This document shows, piece after piece, positions 25,856 through 35,320 of a stretch of 64,000 nt of DNA; the stretch's first letter is position 1, and each line of letters opens with the position of its first letter. Where the stretch lies: positions 372,001 through 436,000 of the forward strand of contig NC_021663.1 in NCBI RefSeq assembly GCF_000418365.1, written 5' to 3'. Under the pieces are notes generated by a model. The model was not told the DNA's origin. It was given only the letters and a program-made list of their open reading frames with translations, and did no database searches. Both the position numbers and the translations under genes were made by a program. This DNA comes from Corynebacterium terpenotabidum Y-11 (GTDB lineage: Bacteria > Actinomycetota > Actinomycetes > Mycobacteriales > Mycobacteriaceae).

Positions 25856-27472
25856 GTGCCCGTCCCCAGTCCGCACCGCACCATCGAGATCCCCGACGTC
25901 AGCGTCTACGATCTCCTGTTCTCCTCCCTGACACCGGCTGAGCTGGGACGCACCGCTCTCACCGACTCCGCCACCGGGACCACGGTCACCTTCGGCGAAC
26001 TGAGGAGACAGGTGGACCTCTTCGCCGGGGCACTGGCACACCGCGGCATCGGCGTCGGGGATGTCGTCGCCCTCCACGCCCCGAATTCCCTGGCTTTCGC
26101 GGTCGCCTTCCACGGCATCCTGCGCGCTGGCGGCACCGTCACCACCGTCGGAGCGCTCGGCACCGCCGGTGATGTCGCCAAGCAGGTCACCGCCTCCGGA
26201 GCGTCCCTCATGCTCACCGTCGGGCTGCTCGGTACCGCCGGGGTCGAGGGTGCGAAGGACGCCGGACTGGCGGACTCCGCGATCATCGACCTCGCCTCGG
26301 CGGACGCCGGCCTGGCGTCCCTGCTGGGCGAAGGCCACGCCGCACCGGCCGTCACCGTCGATCCGGCCACCCATGTCGCGGTGCTGCCGTTCTCCTCAGG
26401 AACGACCGGCATCCCCAAGGGGGTGGAACTCAGTCACCGGAACCTTGTCGCGAACATCGTCCAGGTCGGCCCGCTCCTGCTCAAGAACGGGCAGACGCCG
26501 GACTCGGTGATCATGGCGGTCCTGCCGTTCTTCCACATCTACGGCATGAATGTGCTGCTCAATTCCTCGCTCTACAACCGGACCCATCTGGTGACCATGC
26601 CGTCGTTCGACCTGCCGCGGTTCCTTGAACTGCACCAGGAACACCACATCGACTTCACCTTCGTCGCCCCGCCGATTGCCGTGGTCCTCGCCAAGCACCC
26701 GCTGATCGACCGTTACGACCTGACCTCGCTGACCACCGTCCTGTCCGGTGCTGCCGCGCTCGACGACAAGCTGGCGGAGGCCGTCCAGCGGCGCCTCGGG
26801 GTGGCGGTGCTGCAGGGCTTCGGGATGACCGAGGCGTCCCCGGTGACGCACGTCTCCTCCCGGGGGGAGACGCCGCTGGCGTCCATCGGTCTGCCGGTGG
26901 CGAACACCGAATGCAAGGTGGTCGACCTCACCGACCCGGACTTCCACGAGATCCTGCCGCCGGGCAACGAGGGGGAGCGGTCCGATGCCGGGGAGATGTG
27001 GGTCCGCGGGCCGCAGGTCATGCTCGGGTACCTCAACAACGAGGAAGCCACCGAGGTCACCCTGCTGCGCGACGGGTGGCTGCGCACCGGTGACATCGTC
27101 CAGTACGACTACGAAGGCAATGTCTACGTCGTTGACCGGGCGAAGGAACTCATCAAGTACAAGGGCTACCAGGTCGCCCCGGCAGAGCTGGAGGCCCTGC
27201 TGATGAGCCACGAAGGGATCGCGGACGCCGCAGTCGTCGGTTACATCCGGCCCGATGACGGCGAGGAGGTGCCGCGGGCGTTCGTCGTGCCGCAGGTCGG
27301 GTTGGACGGGTCCCCGGTCGCGGTGGATAAGGAGGAGCTGATCGCCTGGGTCGCCGCACGGGTTGCGCCGTACAAGAAGATCCGGATGGTGGAGATCGCC
27401 GAGGTGATCCCGAAGTCCGGGACCGGCAAGATCCTGCGTAAGGACCTCCGGGACGTGCCGGTCTCGGTGTAG
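25856..27472 (+). CDS. AMP-dependent acyl/aryl-CoA ligase (4-coumarate:CoA ligase-like)
   Basis: 538 residues, ANL superfamily: forms acyl-AMP then acyl-CoA. Motifs: P-loop VLPFSSGTTGIPKGVELSHR, A5-like GFGMTEASPVTH, A7/A8 GWLRTGDIVQYDYEGNVYVV then DRAKELIKYKGYQVAPAE, and A10 lysine PKSGTGKILRKDLRD. Sequence type is the 4CL/fatty-acyl-CoA synthetase branch. GTG start at 25856 preceded by AAGGAG. It diverges from the SQR-like gene, and may feed the acyl-CoA pathway 3 kb to the left. Substrate (aromatic or medium-chain acid) cannot be fixed. Confidence 0.9.
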   Translation: MPVPSPHRTIEIPDVSVYDLLFSSLTPAELGRTALTDSATGTTVTFGELRRQVDLFAGALAHRGIGVGDVVALHAPNSLAFAVAFHGILRAGGTVTTVGALGTAGDVAKQVTASGASLMLTVGLLGTAGVEGAKDAGLADSAIIDLASADAGLASLLGEGHAAPAVTVDPATHVAVLPFSSGTTGIPKGVELSHRNLVANIVQVGPLLLKNGQTPDSVIMAVLPFFHIYGMNVLLNSSLYNRTHLVTMPSFDLPRFLELHQEHHIDFTFVAPPIAVVLAKHPLIDRYDLTSLTTVLSGAAALDDKLAEAVQRRLGVAVLQGFGMTEASPVTHVSSRGETPLASIGLPVANTECKVVDLTDPDFHEILPPGNEGERSDAGEMWVRGPQVMLGYLNNEEATEVTLLRDGWLRTGDIVQYDYEGNVYVVDRAKELIKYKGYQVAPAELEALLMSHEGIADAAVVGYIRPDDGEEVPRAFVVPQVGLDGSPVAVDKEELIAWVAARVAPYKKIRMVEIAEVIPKSGTGKILRKDLRDVPVSV

Positions 27473-27544
27473 CGGGTAGGCTCCGGAACCGGTGCCCGAT
27501 TCCTGCGGGCGGGCCGGCATGAGTTCCCCGGAGAGAGGACGACG

Positions 27545-28345
27545 ATGGAGATTCCCGGACTCCCCAACTTCCGTGACCTGGGAGGTCACCGCACCAGTGA
27601 GGGGACGGTCATTGCTCCGGGGACGCTGTTCCGGTCGGTTGATCTCAGCCGGTTGGAGCCCGCCGGTGGGCAGAGCCTCGGGGAACTCGGCATTACGCGG
27701 ATCGTCGACCTGCGCACCACCGCCGAGATCGAGAAGCGGCCTGACCGACTTCCCGGTGGGATGAGTACCCGCCACCTTGACGTCCTGGCGGATGCGGGAG
27801 CGGCCGCGGGGGCGCAGATGGCGGAGGTGCTGGCGGATCCGCGTCGCCTCAGTACGGCTCTCCACGGTGGTGCGGCGCGGGAGTGGATGACCGCGACGTA
27901 CCGGGACCTCGTCTCCCTGCCCAGCGCACTGCGCGGGTACCGCGACTTCCTGCTCAGCCTGATCGGGGATGGTGGGGACGATTCGGCGGAGAGTTCCGGA
28001 GGCGTGCTGTTCCACTGCACGACCGGCAAGGACCGTACCGGGTGGGCGGCGGCGTCCCTGATGCTGCTGCTCGGGGTCGACGAGGATACCGTCACCGAGG
28101 ACTACCTGCGCACGAACACCGACCTGCTGCCGACGCTGCAGCCACTGTTCGACCGTTTCGCGGCCGATGGCGGCGACCCGGAGGCCCTGCTGCCGGTGCT
28201 GGGGGTACGAGAGGAGTACCTGCACACCGCTCTCGACGAGGTGCGGCTGCGGTTCGGCGGGATCCGCGGCTACGCGACCACCGGCCTCGGGTTGAGCGAC
28301 GGGGACCTCGATCGACTGGTCGCCGCCGTCACCGTGGACGCCTGA
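27545..28345 (+). CDS. Tyrosine-protein phosphatase (MptpB/PF13350 type)
   Basis: 266 residues. N-terminal family start PNFRDLGGHRTSEG, then SVDLSRLEP and IVDLRTTAEIEKRPDR, and the catalytic P-loop LFHCTTGKDRTGWAA (C-x5-R with K-D-R, as in mycobacterial PtpB and dual-specificity/phosphoinositide-active members). This fold removes phosphate from phosphotyrosine, phosphoserine and sometimes phosphoinositides. No secretion signal is visible. GAGAGGAC precedes the ATG. It is transcribed with or just after the CoA ligase (72-base gap) and followed by a strong shared terminator. Confidence 0.9.
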   Translation: MEIPGLPNFRDLGGHRTSEGTVIAPGTLFRSVDLSRLEPAGGQSLGELGITRIVDLRTTAEIEKRPDRLPGGMSTRHLDVLADAGAAAGAQMAEVLADPRRLSTALHGGAAREWMTATYRDLVSLPSALRGYRDFLLSLIGDGGDDSAESSGGVLFHCTTGKDRTGWAAASLMLLLGVDEDTVTEDYLRTNTDLLPTLQPLFDRFAADGGDPEALLPVLGVREEYLHTALDEVRLRFGGIRGYATTGLGLSDGDLDRLVAAVTVDA

Positions 28346-28378
28346 GGGCCTCCGCGAATCCACCTGCCCGTAACAGGG

Positions 28379-28413
28379 CACTCCCCGGGCCGGTAGGACC
28401 GGCCCGGGGAGTG
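28379..28413. terminator. Bidirectional hairpin terminator between phosphatase gene and metE
   Basis: A perfect 16-bp stem (left arm starting CACTCCCCGGGCC, 28379-28394; right arm 28398-28413) closes a three-base loop. It lies between two convergent genes and ends in TCTC rather than a long U-run, as is common in high-GC actinobacteria. Should stop transcripts from both sides. Confidence 0.85.
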
Positions 28414-28450
28414 TCTCACCGGGAAAAGCGGCGCAGAACCTGCGCAGAAC

Positions 28451-30814
28451 CTACGCGTTGACGGAGGCGCGGGCCTTCTTGGCGGCGGCGACGAGCACCT
28501 TGAGGGACGCGGTGGTCTCCTCCCAGCCGCGGGTCTTCAGACCGCAGTCCGGGTTGACCCACAGCTGGCGGGCCGGGACGGCCTCCAGGGCGTCGGCAAG
28601 CTGCTTGTCGACCTCAGCCTGGTCCGGGACGCGCGGGGAGTGGATATCCCAGACGCCCGGGCCGACGGCCAGTTCGAAGCCGGAGTCCTTCAGGGCGTGC
28701 AGCACCTGCATGCCGTTACGGGAGGCCTCGATGGAGGTGACATCGCCGTCCAGGTCACCGATGGTGCCGATGAGTTCGTTGAACTCGGAGTAGCACATGT
28801 GGGTGTGGATCTGGGTGACATCCTCGACACCGGAGGTGGCCAGGCGGAAGGAACCGACGGACCACTCCAGGTAGTACGGCTGCTGGGCGCGGCGCAGCGG
28901 CAGCAGCTCACGCAGTGCGGCCTCGTCGACCTGGATGATCTTCGCCCCGGCATCCACCAGGTCATCGATCTCGTCGCGCAGGGCCAGGGCGACCTGGTCG
29001 GCGGTCTCGCCGAGCGGCTGGTCATCGCGGACGAAGGCCCAGGCCAGCATGGTCACCGGGCCGGTCAGCATGCCCTTGACGATCTTGTCGGTGAAGGACT
29101 GGGCGATCTTGTACCACTCGACGGTCATGGCCTTCGGGCGGGTGACGTCACCGAACAGGATCGGCGGACGGACGCACCGGGAGCCGTAGGACTGGACCCA
29201 CGCCAGATCGGTGGAGTGGTAGCCCTCGAGCTGCTCGGAGAAGTACTGCACCATGTCGTTGCGCTCGGGCTCGCCGTGGACGAGCACGTCGAGGTCCAGG
29301 GCTTCCTGGCGCTCGATGACGTCCTTGATCTCGGCGACCATCGCGTCGTGGTACTGCGCGTCGCTGAATTCACCGGAGCGCAGCTTCGCACGCGCGGCGC
29401 GGATCTGGGCGGTCTGCGGGAAGGAACCGATGGTGGTGGTCGGCAGCGGCGGGAGGTTCAGCTCCTTCTCCTGCACCTCGCGGCGCTGGTCGAAGGGGCT
29501 GCGGTGCCGGTCGGCCTCGGTGATGGCACCGGTGCGCTCACGAAGCGCGGCATTGCGGGTGCGCTCCGAGGTACGGCGGGACTCGACGGCGGCGCGGGCC
29601 TCGGCGACAGCGGCCTCGTCACCCTCGGCCTCCTCGCCACGCAGGGCGCGGGACAGCAGGGCGACCTCGGCGATCTTCTCGGCGCCGAAGGCGAGCCAGC
29701 TGCGCAGCTCGGCGTCGTCGTCGAGGCTCGTCTCCTGGGCCAGGGAGTAGGGGACGTGCAGCAGCGAGGAGCTGGTGGAGACACCGACCGGGCCGCGGGC
29801 GGCGAGCGCCTGGAGGGTCTTCAGGGCGCGGTCCAGGTCGGTGCGCCAGATGTTGCGGCCGTCGACGACACCGGCGAGCAGCTGCTCGGTGCCGGTCCAG
29901 GACGGGAGCAGGTCGGCGTCCGCGACGTTGGTGTCGGACGACTGACGCTCGTCGGTGCGGCCGGTGACCAGGTCCACACCGAAGGCGGCGATGCCGGTGC
30001 CGGAGAGGGTCTTGATGGCGAGGTCGCCGTCACCGAAGTAGGTCTGCAGCAGGATGCTCAGGTCAGCCCCGGCATCCTGCACGGCGGCAGCGAGCTTCTC
30101 GTAGCCGGCGCGGGTGCGGGCCAGCAGGTCGGCCTTGCGGGCGTCGTCGGCGTCGACGTCGGTGACGAGGTAGGGCTCATCGAACTGGACCCAGGCGGCG
30201 CCGCGCTCGGCGATGCGGGGGAGCAGACGGGCGTAGGCGTCGAAGACCTCTTCGAGGTGGGTCAGCGCGTCGGAACCGTCGGTGGTGCGGGCCAGGGCCA
30301 GGTAGGTCAGCGGGCCGATGAGGACCGGGCGGGCCGCGGTGCCGCGGGTGATCTGGTCGGCGAGGTCGGCGAGCAGGGCGGCGTCATCGAGACGGAACTC
30401 GGTGTCGGCGGCCAGCTCGGGGACGATGTAGTGGTAGTTCGTGTCGAACCACTTGGTCATGGCGGACGCCGGGAGCTCGGCGGTGCCGCGGGCGGTGGCG
30501 AAGAGCCGGTCGACGTAGGCGGGCAGGCCGTCGTTGTCGTGGTCGGCGACGTCGGCGACGCGGGCCGGCAGGGCGCCCAGCAGGGCGGAGGTGTCGAGCA
30601 TCGCGTCGTAGAAGCTACGACCGATGGTCGGGACGGAGTCCAGGCCGGCGGCGGCGAGGTTGTCGGCCTGCTGGTTGACCAGCTGGGTGGCGACGGTGGC
30701 GAGGTTGCGCCCGGTGGAGGCGTCCTTCCAGTAGGTCTCGAGAGCCTTCTTGAGCTCGCGCTTCGGGCCGATGCGCGGAACCCCGGCGACGGTGGCGTTG
30801 ATCTGTGCGGTCAC
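28451..30814 (-). CDS. metE: Cobalamin-independent methionine synthase
   Basis: Transfers methyl from 5-methyltetrahydropteroyl-triglutamate to homocysteine. 787 residues from a GTG with AAGGA upstream; slightly longer than the usual ~755 but with both barrels present. Zn ligands of the C-terminal barrel are visible in THMCYSEFNE (His, Cys), and in LWVNPDCGLKTRGWEE (Cys), with the Glu in the intervening barrel. N-terminal start GVPRIGPKRELKKALETYWK is the family beginning. An McbR-type operator overlaps the promoter 240 bases upstream, placing it in the same regulon as cysI and cysH in this window. Confidence 0.97.
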   Translation of the reverse strand: MTAQINATVAGVPRIGPKRELKKALETYWKDASTGRNLATVATQLVNQQADNLAAAGLDSVPTIGRSFYDAMLDTSALLGALPARVADVADHDNDGLPAYVDRLFATARGTAELPASAMTKWFDTNYHYIVPELAADTEFRLDDAALLADLADQITRGTAARPVLIGPLTYLALARTTDGSDALTHLEEVFDAYARLLPRIAERGAAWVQFDEPYLVTDVDADDARKADLLARTRAGYEKLAAAVQDAGADLSILLQTYFGDGDLAIKTLSGTGIAAFGVDLVTGRTDERQSSDTNVADADLLPSWTGTEQLLAGVVDGRNIWRTDLDRALKTLQALAARGPVGVSTSSSLLHVPYSLAQETSLDDDAELRSWLAFGAEKIAEVALLSRALRGEEAEGDEAAVAEARAAVESRRTSERTRNAALRERTGAITEADRHRSPFDQRREVQEKELNLPPLPTTTIGSFPQTAQIRAARAKLRSGEFSDAQYHDAMVAEIKDVIERQEALDLDVLVHGEPERNDMVQYFSEQLEGYHSTDLAWVQSYGSRCVRPPILFGDVTRPKAMTVEWYKIAQSFTDKIVKGMLTGPVTMLAWAFVRDDQPLGETADQVALALRDEIDDLVDAGAKIIQVDEAALRELLPLRRAQQPYYLEWSVGSFRLATSGVEDVTQIHTHMCYSEFNELIGTIGDLDGDVTSIEASRNGMQVLHALKDSGFELAVGPGVWDIHSPRVPDQAEVDKQLADALEAVPARQLWVNPDCGLKTRGWEETTASLKVLVAAAKKARASVNA

Positions 30815-31045
30815 TTGGTGATCCTTCACGTGTGAAATGTACGGGTCTCGCCGTCGGTCGAGGTCACGCGCGGCTGTCCGTGTCGCCCACCCCCGGACGC
30901 TGTACTGGCACAGCAAAGCCCCGGGACTGGTCCGGTGAGACGGACCGCACGCTGCGAACTGGTGTCGTGGTGACAATGGTCCGCAGGTTCCGCCTCGTCC
31001 GGGGCTCCAGGAGGGGAACTCGACTCTCGTCGACTGCTTGGTGCC
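30815..31045 (-). other. Long metE 5' leader (about 230 nt)
   Basis: If transcription starts just below the TTGACA at 31072-31077, metE has a leader near 230 bases, long for this genus. It can fold several hairpins (for example CTGTGCCAGTACAG and the GTCGACGAGAGTCGAC-like stem) and is GC-rich, but I see no B12-box (GCCACTG), no S-box and no SAH-element core, so no known riboswitch is assigned. No ORF with a credible start is present in it. Confidence 0.5.
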
Positions 31046-31053
31046 CAAGGAAA

Positions 31054-31077
31054 CCAGTAGACCGCTCGGTCTGTCAA
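31054..31077 (-). promoter_or_regulatory. metE promoter with McbR-type operator
   Basis: On the minus strand a consensus -35 TTGACA (31072-31077) runs directly into AGACCGAGCGGTCT, a perfect inverted repeat and a match to TAGAC-N6-GTCTA (31058-31073, one end base differs), the C. glutamicum McbR consensus. Operator overlap with the promoter fits repression when S-adenosylhomocysteine is low. Confidence 0.82.
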
Positions 31078-31275
31078 GTCCTGCGTGGCTGAACCGGTCA
31101 AGTTCGCGTTCCCCGGCGCCGCGCGGGTCCCCGGACCGCCGTCTTGCCTCCGCGCCCGACACTCGGCACAATAGTGCAGGTTACAGCCGTCCCCGAGGTG
31201 ACATAGGGGGCGTCCGGCATTGAGCCCGACCTGCACCACCGAACCGTACCGCCGAACCCAGGAAGCCCCACCCCC

Positions 31276-32070
31276 GTGCGCCCCTTGTCACGCCCTGTCC
31301 GCATCACCCTGCTCACCGTCGCCGTGCTCTGCTACGTCGCCACCTGGCTCTGGCTCGTCCTCAGCCAGCCGAGCGATTCGGACTACTCCTCCCCGGCGGA
31401 CTCGACCTCCACCGCCATCGCCCTCGTCGGCTTCCTCGTGCCCACCGTGCTCGCACTGGTCGCGGTGATCCCCACCCTGCCGGTCCGCACGCTCACCCTC
31501 ATTCCGGTCGCCCTGGTGCTCAATATTGTCGTCGGTCAGGTCGTCGGCACGATGGGGCTGCCGCTGCCCCTCTACCTCGACTCCTTCGGCACGGTGCTCG
31601 TCGCGGTCCTCGCCGGCCCGGCCGCGGGCATGGCCACCGGTGGCCTGTCGAGCATCGTATGGGGTGCGTTCAACCCGACGATCATCCCCTTCGCCGCCGG
31701 GTACGCCCTGATGGGCCTGGGTGTCGGGCTGATCCGCCACCTGTGGAAGACCACCTGGTGGAAGGTCGCCCTCGCCGGTCTCGTCCTCGGGTTCCTCTCC
31801 GGCCTGGTCTCCGCGCCGGTCGCGAACTTCATCTTCGGCGGTACCGCGGGCACCGGCACCGGCCTGCTGGTCTCCGGCTATGAGTCCCTCGGCGTCTCCA
31901 ACACCACCGCCGTGTTCCTGCAGTCCTGGACCTCCGACCCGATCGACAAGGTCATCATCTTCCTGGCCGTTTTCGCCGTGTACCGTGCGCTGCCGTTGCG
32001 CACCCGCCGCACCTTCGAGCCGGATACTACGACGGACACTGAGACAGACACTGCGACGGTCACCGCGTGA
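31276..32070 (+). CDS. ECF transporter S (substrate-binding) component
   Basis: 264 residues with about six hydrophobic helices; the family's signature region is LYLDSFGTVLVAVLAGPAAG, then GGLSSIVWGAFNPTIIPFAA, as in uncharacterised HtsT/YkoE-like S components that bind vitamins or their precursors. The C-terminal tail is Thr/Asp-rich. It is the first of three genes (S, T, A), overlapping the T gene by four bases. Divergent from metE, so a methionine-related ligand is tempting, but the ligand is not readable. Confidence 0.8.
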   Translation: MRPLSRPVRITLLTVAVLCYVATWLWLVLSQPSDSDYSSPADSTSTAIALVGFLVPTVLALVAVIPTLPVRTLTLIPVALVLNIVVGQVVGTMGLPLPLYLDSFGTVLVAVLAGPAAGMATGGLSSIVWGAFNPTIIPFAAGYALMGLGVGLIRHLWKTTWWKVALAGLVLGFLSGLVSAPVANFIFGGTAGTGTGLLVSGYESLGVSNTTAVFLQSWTSDPIDKVIIFLAVFAVYRALPLRTRRTFEPDTTTDTETDTATVTA

Positions 32071-32723
32071 ACCCCCTGACGCCACTGACCGCCGCGGTGT
32101 GCGCGGTGGCGGTGGTGATGATCGCCCATCAGCCCGTGGTCAGCGGTGGCTTCCTCGCGGCGTCGGTCGTCCTCGCTGTGGTGACGGGACGCCGGCACCG
32201 CCGGGCCCTCTACGCCGCGCTCATCCTCGCCGTTCCCGCGACGGTCTCCTATGCGCTGATCTACGTCCCCTTCGCCGATGACGGGTGGGCGACCACCGGT
32301 GACCTGTCGCTGCGGTTCACGGCGATGACGGCGTCCGGACTGGTGCTGCTGAGCTTCGTCGACCCGGACGATCTCATGCGTGACCTGCAGCTGCGCATTC
32401 CCGCGCCGCTGGTCTACATGGTCGGTTCAGTGGTCCGCCTGCTTCCCATGGCGCAGCAGCGGTGGCGGACGATCCGCCAGGTCCAGACCAGCCGTGGCGT
32501 ACCGGACACCTGGCGGGCCCGCATCGACTGCGTCCTCCCGCTCGTCGTCGGCCTCGTGGTGGACGCCGGGCACCGTTCGCGTCCGCTGCAACGCACCGGC
32601 ATCGGGGACGCCGGCCCCCGCACCGTCCTCGTGCCCGTCGTGGATTCCGCGGCTCAGCGGGCCCTGCGCTGGACCTTGGTTGCTGTGGTGGTGGCCGTCA
32701 TCGTCGCAGGGGTGGTCCTATGA
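32067..32723 (+). CDS. ECF transporter T (transmembrane, CbiQ-like) component
   Basis: 218 residues, about five hydrophobic helices, and the coupling-helix arginine motifs of CbiQ/EcfT proteins: LRIPAPLVYMVGSVVRLLPM and the segment QQRWRTIRQVQTSRGVP, where the A-R-G-like triplet contacts the ATPase. It links the S component to the ATPase in ECF importers. Starts with GTG overlapping the S stop and ends overlapping the ATPase start (ATGA), so all three are translated together. Confidence 0.85.
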   Translation: MNPLTPLTAAVCAVAVVMIAHQPVVSGGFLAASVVLAVVTGRRHRRALYAALILAVPATVSYALIYVPFADDGWATTGDLSLRFTAMTASGLVLLSFVDPDDLMRDLQLRIPAPLVYMVGSVVRLLPMAQQRWRTIRQVQTSRGVPDTWRARIDCVLPLVVGLVVDAGHRSRPLQRTGIGDAGPRTVLVPVVDSAAQRALRWTLVAVVVAVIVAGVVL

Positions 32724-33853
32724 CACGCCGCGGTCCGGTGACGTACATCTGGGGACACTCCGGGGCGGGACTGTCCGAACATGCCTGGGCCACCGCGGAA
32801 GTCACCGGTGCCGCGTGGGTCGGCAATGAGGCTGCCGCACACATCTCACTGCTGCGCCCCACCGTCCGGGAGGAACTCGCCTTCGGGATGGAGCAGCAGG
32901 GTGTCGCGCGGGAGGTCATGGCGTCCCGCATCGCTGACGCCGTGGAACTCTGGGGCCTGACCGGGATCGTCGACCGGGACCCCTCGCAGCTGTCCACCGG
33001 GCAGACACGCCGGGTGGCGATCGCCGCGGCGCTGCTGCGCGACCCGGGTGCGCTGGTGCTCGACTGTCCGACGGACGGGTTGGACACCGCCGCGGTCGAC
33101 ACGCTCGCCGCGACAGTGTCGCAGTTCGACGGTGCAGTGACCGTCTACGACCGGACCGCCACCGCGTTGACCGCACTCGCCGAGGAACAGCTGCACCTGG
33201 CCGACGGCACACTCACCCCGGAACCCGCGCCGGTGCCGTCCGTCGCGCCGCACGAGGCGGCGTCCCCCGGGGACGTGGTGCTGGACTGCGACATGAGCCT
33301 CACCCGCGGGTCCTTCACGGTGGACGCCGCCCTGACCGCGCACGCCGGGCAGGTGACCCACCTCGCCGGGCTGAACGGATCCGGCAAGACCACCATCATG
33401 CTCGCCGTCCTCGGCCTGCTGCCGCACGCCGGGCGCCTCACCGCGCCCGTGGCAGGGTGGGCGCCGACCGGGATGGACGCCGCGTTCTCGAAACGCACCG
33501 TCCTGTGTGAGCTCGCTGTCGGCACTGATGCGGAGCATGCCGCTGCCGCCCTCGACTGGGTGGGGCTGGAACAGTGGAGTGAGGTCCACCCCCTGGACGT
33601 ACCGAGTGCGGCGCGACGCATGGTGGCGGTGGCAGCGGCGCTGGTCCGCGGACCGGAACTGCTCCTCGTCGACGAACCGACCGTGGGGCTGGACGCACCG
33701 GGGCACGCCTGGCTGGCCCGGGTGCTGCGTGGCTATGCGGCAGGGGAGTACCACCGGCACCTCGGCGTCCCCGATGTGCGTCCTGCGGTGCTGTGGACCT
33801 GCCACGACGTGGAGTTCGCGGCGGCGGTGAGCGACCGGTCGGTCCGGTTGTGA
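32720..33853 (+). CDS. ECF transporter ATPase, two fused nucleotide-binding domains with complementary loss of motifs
   Basis: 377 residues containing two NBDs. First NBD (1-190): Walker A is lost (GHSGAGLSEH, no Lys-Ser/Thr), signature LSTGQTRRVAIAAAL is kept, Walker B is weakened to LVLDCPTDGLD (Glu to Cys). Second NBD (195-377): Walker A GLNGSGKTT (~217-225) and Walker B LLLVDEPTVGLD are intact, but the signature is lost (DVPSAARRMV). Since each ATP site uses Walker motifs from one NBD and the signature of the other, one site is complete and the other dead. Start ATG overlaps the T stop. Confidence 0.87.
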   Translation: MTRRGPVTYIWGHSGAGLSEHAWATAEVTGAAWVGNEAAAHISLLRPTVREELAFGMEQQGVAREVMASRIADAVELWGLTGIVDRDPSQLSTGQTRRVAIAAALLRDPGALVLDCPTDGLDTAAVDTLAATVSQFDGAVTVYDRTATALTALAEEQLHLADGTLTPEPAPVPSVAPHEAASPGDVVLDCDMSLTRGSFTVDAALTAHAGQVTHLAGLNGSGKTTIMLAVLGLLPHAGRLTAPVAGWAPTGMDAAFSKRTVLCELAVGTDAEHAAAALDWVGLEQWSEVHPLDVPSAARRMVAVAAALVRGPELLLVDEPTVGLDAPGHAWLARVLRGYAAGEYHRHLGVPDVRPAVLWTCHDVEFAAAVSDRSVRL

Positions 33854-33871
33854 GCCCGGAAACAGGCACGG

Positions 33872-33907
33872 AAAAGCCCGACCGCAGATGTGGGGCGGTC
33901 GGGCTTC
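33872..33907 (+). terminator. Rho-independent terminator after the ECF operon
   Basis: A ten-base stem, GCCCGACCGC (33876-33885) with GCGGTCGGGC (33895-33904), closes a nine-base loop, preceded by AAAA and followed by TTCTCC. It is 23 bases after the ATPase stop and therefore ends the S-T-A transcript before purT. Confidence 0.85.
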
Positions 33908-34099
33908 TCCTGAGATGTCGTGTGTCTCAGCCGTTCCATCGGAGGGAGGGAACAGGGTGTTACATCGTCGGCGGTGGGGGTGACCTGTTCCCGGCGACAG
34001 CGGCGGACAGCCCTGATTCCAGGTGTGTTTCGTCGCACCGGCCCTGGTGCGGGTAGCGTTTCGCGGTGACGCTTCTGACCACCCCTTGAAAGGACCACG

Positions 34100-35311
34100 G
34101 TGTACACTCCCGACGCCATCGGCACCCCTGGCGCCGCCAATGCCACGAAAGTTCTCCTGCTGGGTTCCGGTGAACTCGGCCGTGAGGTGACCATCGCCCT
34201 GCAGCGGCTCGGTGTCGAGGTCCACGCGGTGGACCGGTACTCCGGCGCCCCGGCGCAGCGCATTGCGGACTTCCACTACACCGTGGACATGACCGACCCC
34301 GCCGCCATCCGCGGCCTGGTCGAGGAGGTCCGCCCGGACTTCGTGGTCCCTGAGATCGAGGCCCTGGCCACCGACGCCCTCCAGGACGTCGAGGACGCCG
34401 GCCTCGCCACCGTCATCCCCACCGCCCGCGCCACCCGCCTCACCATGAACCGCGAAGGCATCCGCACTCTGGCGGATAAGGAACTGGGTCTGCCGAACTC
34501 GCGCCACGTCTTCGCGTCCACCGTCGAAGAGTTCGAGGAGGGCGTCCGGCAGATCGGGATCCCCTGCGTCGTCAAGCCAGTGATGAGTTCCTCGGGCAAG
34601 GGACAGTCCTACATCCGCAGCGCCGAGGACATCGCCCCGGCGTGGGAGTATGCGATGAGCGGCGGGCGCGTGGCGTCTGGCCGGGTGATCATCGAGCAGT
34701 TCGTGCCCTTCGACTACGAGATCACCCTGCTCACCATCCGCTCCGTCGACCCCGCCACCGGGGAGGACGCCACCTGGTTCTGTGAGCCGATCGGCCACCG
34801 TCAGGAGCACGGCGACTACGTCGAATCCTGGCAGCCGGCGCAGATGAGCACCGAGGCCCTGGAGACCGCGCGCTCCGTCGCCGCCCGCATCACCGGTGCC
34901 CTGGGGGGACGCGGCGTATTCGGTGTCGAGCTGTTCATCAAGGGCAATGACGTGTACTTCTCCGAGGTCAGCCCGCGTCCGCACGACACCGGCATGGTCA
35001 CCATGGGCTCCCAGCGGTTCAGTGAATTCGACCTGCACGCCCGCGCAATCCTCGGCCTGCCGATCGACACGACCCTGGTCTCCCCGGGGGCGTCCGCGGT
35101 GATCTACGGCGGGGTGGAAGGAGAGGCGCCGTCCTACACGGGCCTGGCGCAGGCGCTGGCCGTGCCGGAGTCTGATGTGCGGATCTTCGGGAAGCCGGAG
35201 AGCCACGAGCGCCGTCGCATGGGCGTGGCCTTCACGACCGCCGAGAGCACCGACGTGGCCCGGCAGACTGCGAAGCAGGCGGCGGACGCTGTGTCGCTGT
35301 CCGTGAAGTAG
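34100..35311 (+). CDS. purT: Formate-dependent phosphoribosylglycinamide formyltransferase 2
   Basis: ATP-grasp enzyme that formylates GAR using formate and ATP in purine synthesis, alternative to PurN. 403 residues. Family features: [95 protein letters not shown] and [24 protein letters not shown] metal site ([18 protein letters not shown]). GTG start preceded by AAAGGA. Unlike most purine genes it stands alone here after a terminator. Nothing unusual in the reading frame. Confidence 0.96.
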   Translation: MYTPDAIGTPGAANATKVLLLGSGELGREVTIALQRLGVEVHAVDRYSGAPAQRIADFHYTVDMTDPAAIRGLVEEVRPDFVVPEIEALATDALQDVEDAGLATVIPTARATRLTMNREGIRTLADKELGLPNSRHVFASTVEEFEEGVRQIGIPCVVKPVMSSSGKGQSYIRSAEDIAPAWEYAMSGGRVASGRVIIEQFVPFDYEITLLTIRSVDPATGEDATWFCEPIGHRQEHGDYVESWQPAQMSTEALETARSVAARITGALGGRGVFGVELFIKGNDVYFSEVSPRPHDTGMVTMGSQRFSEFDLHARAILGLPIDTTLVSPGASAVIYGGVEGEAPSYTGLAQALAVPESDVRIFGKPESHERRRMGVAFTTAESTDVARQTAKQAADAVSLSVK

Positions 35312-35320
35312 CGCTTCCCG

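Noticed and set aside
28640..30835. 731-codon plus-strand frame antisense to metE
   Set aside because: Gly/Val/Leu-rich shadow of a well-supported metE frame; no start with ribosome site and no motif.
30815..31045. Cobalamin riboswitch in the metE leader
   Set aside because: No B12-box GCCACTG or other conserved core could be found on either strand.
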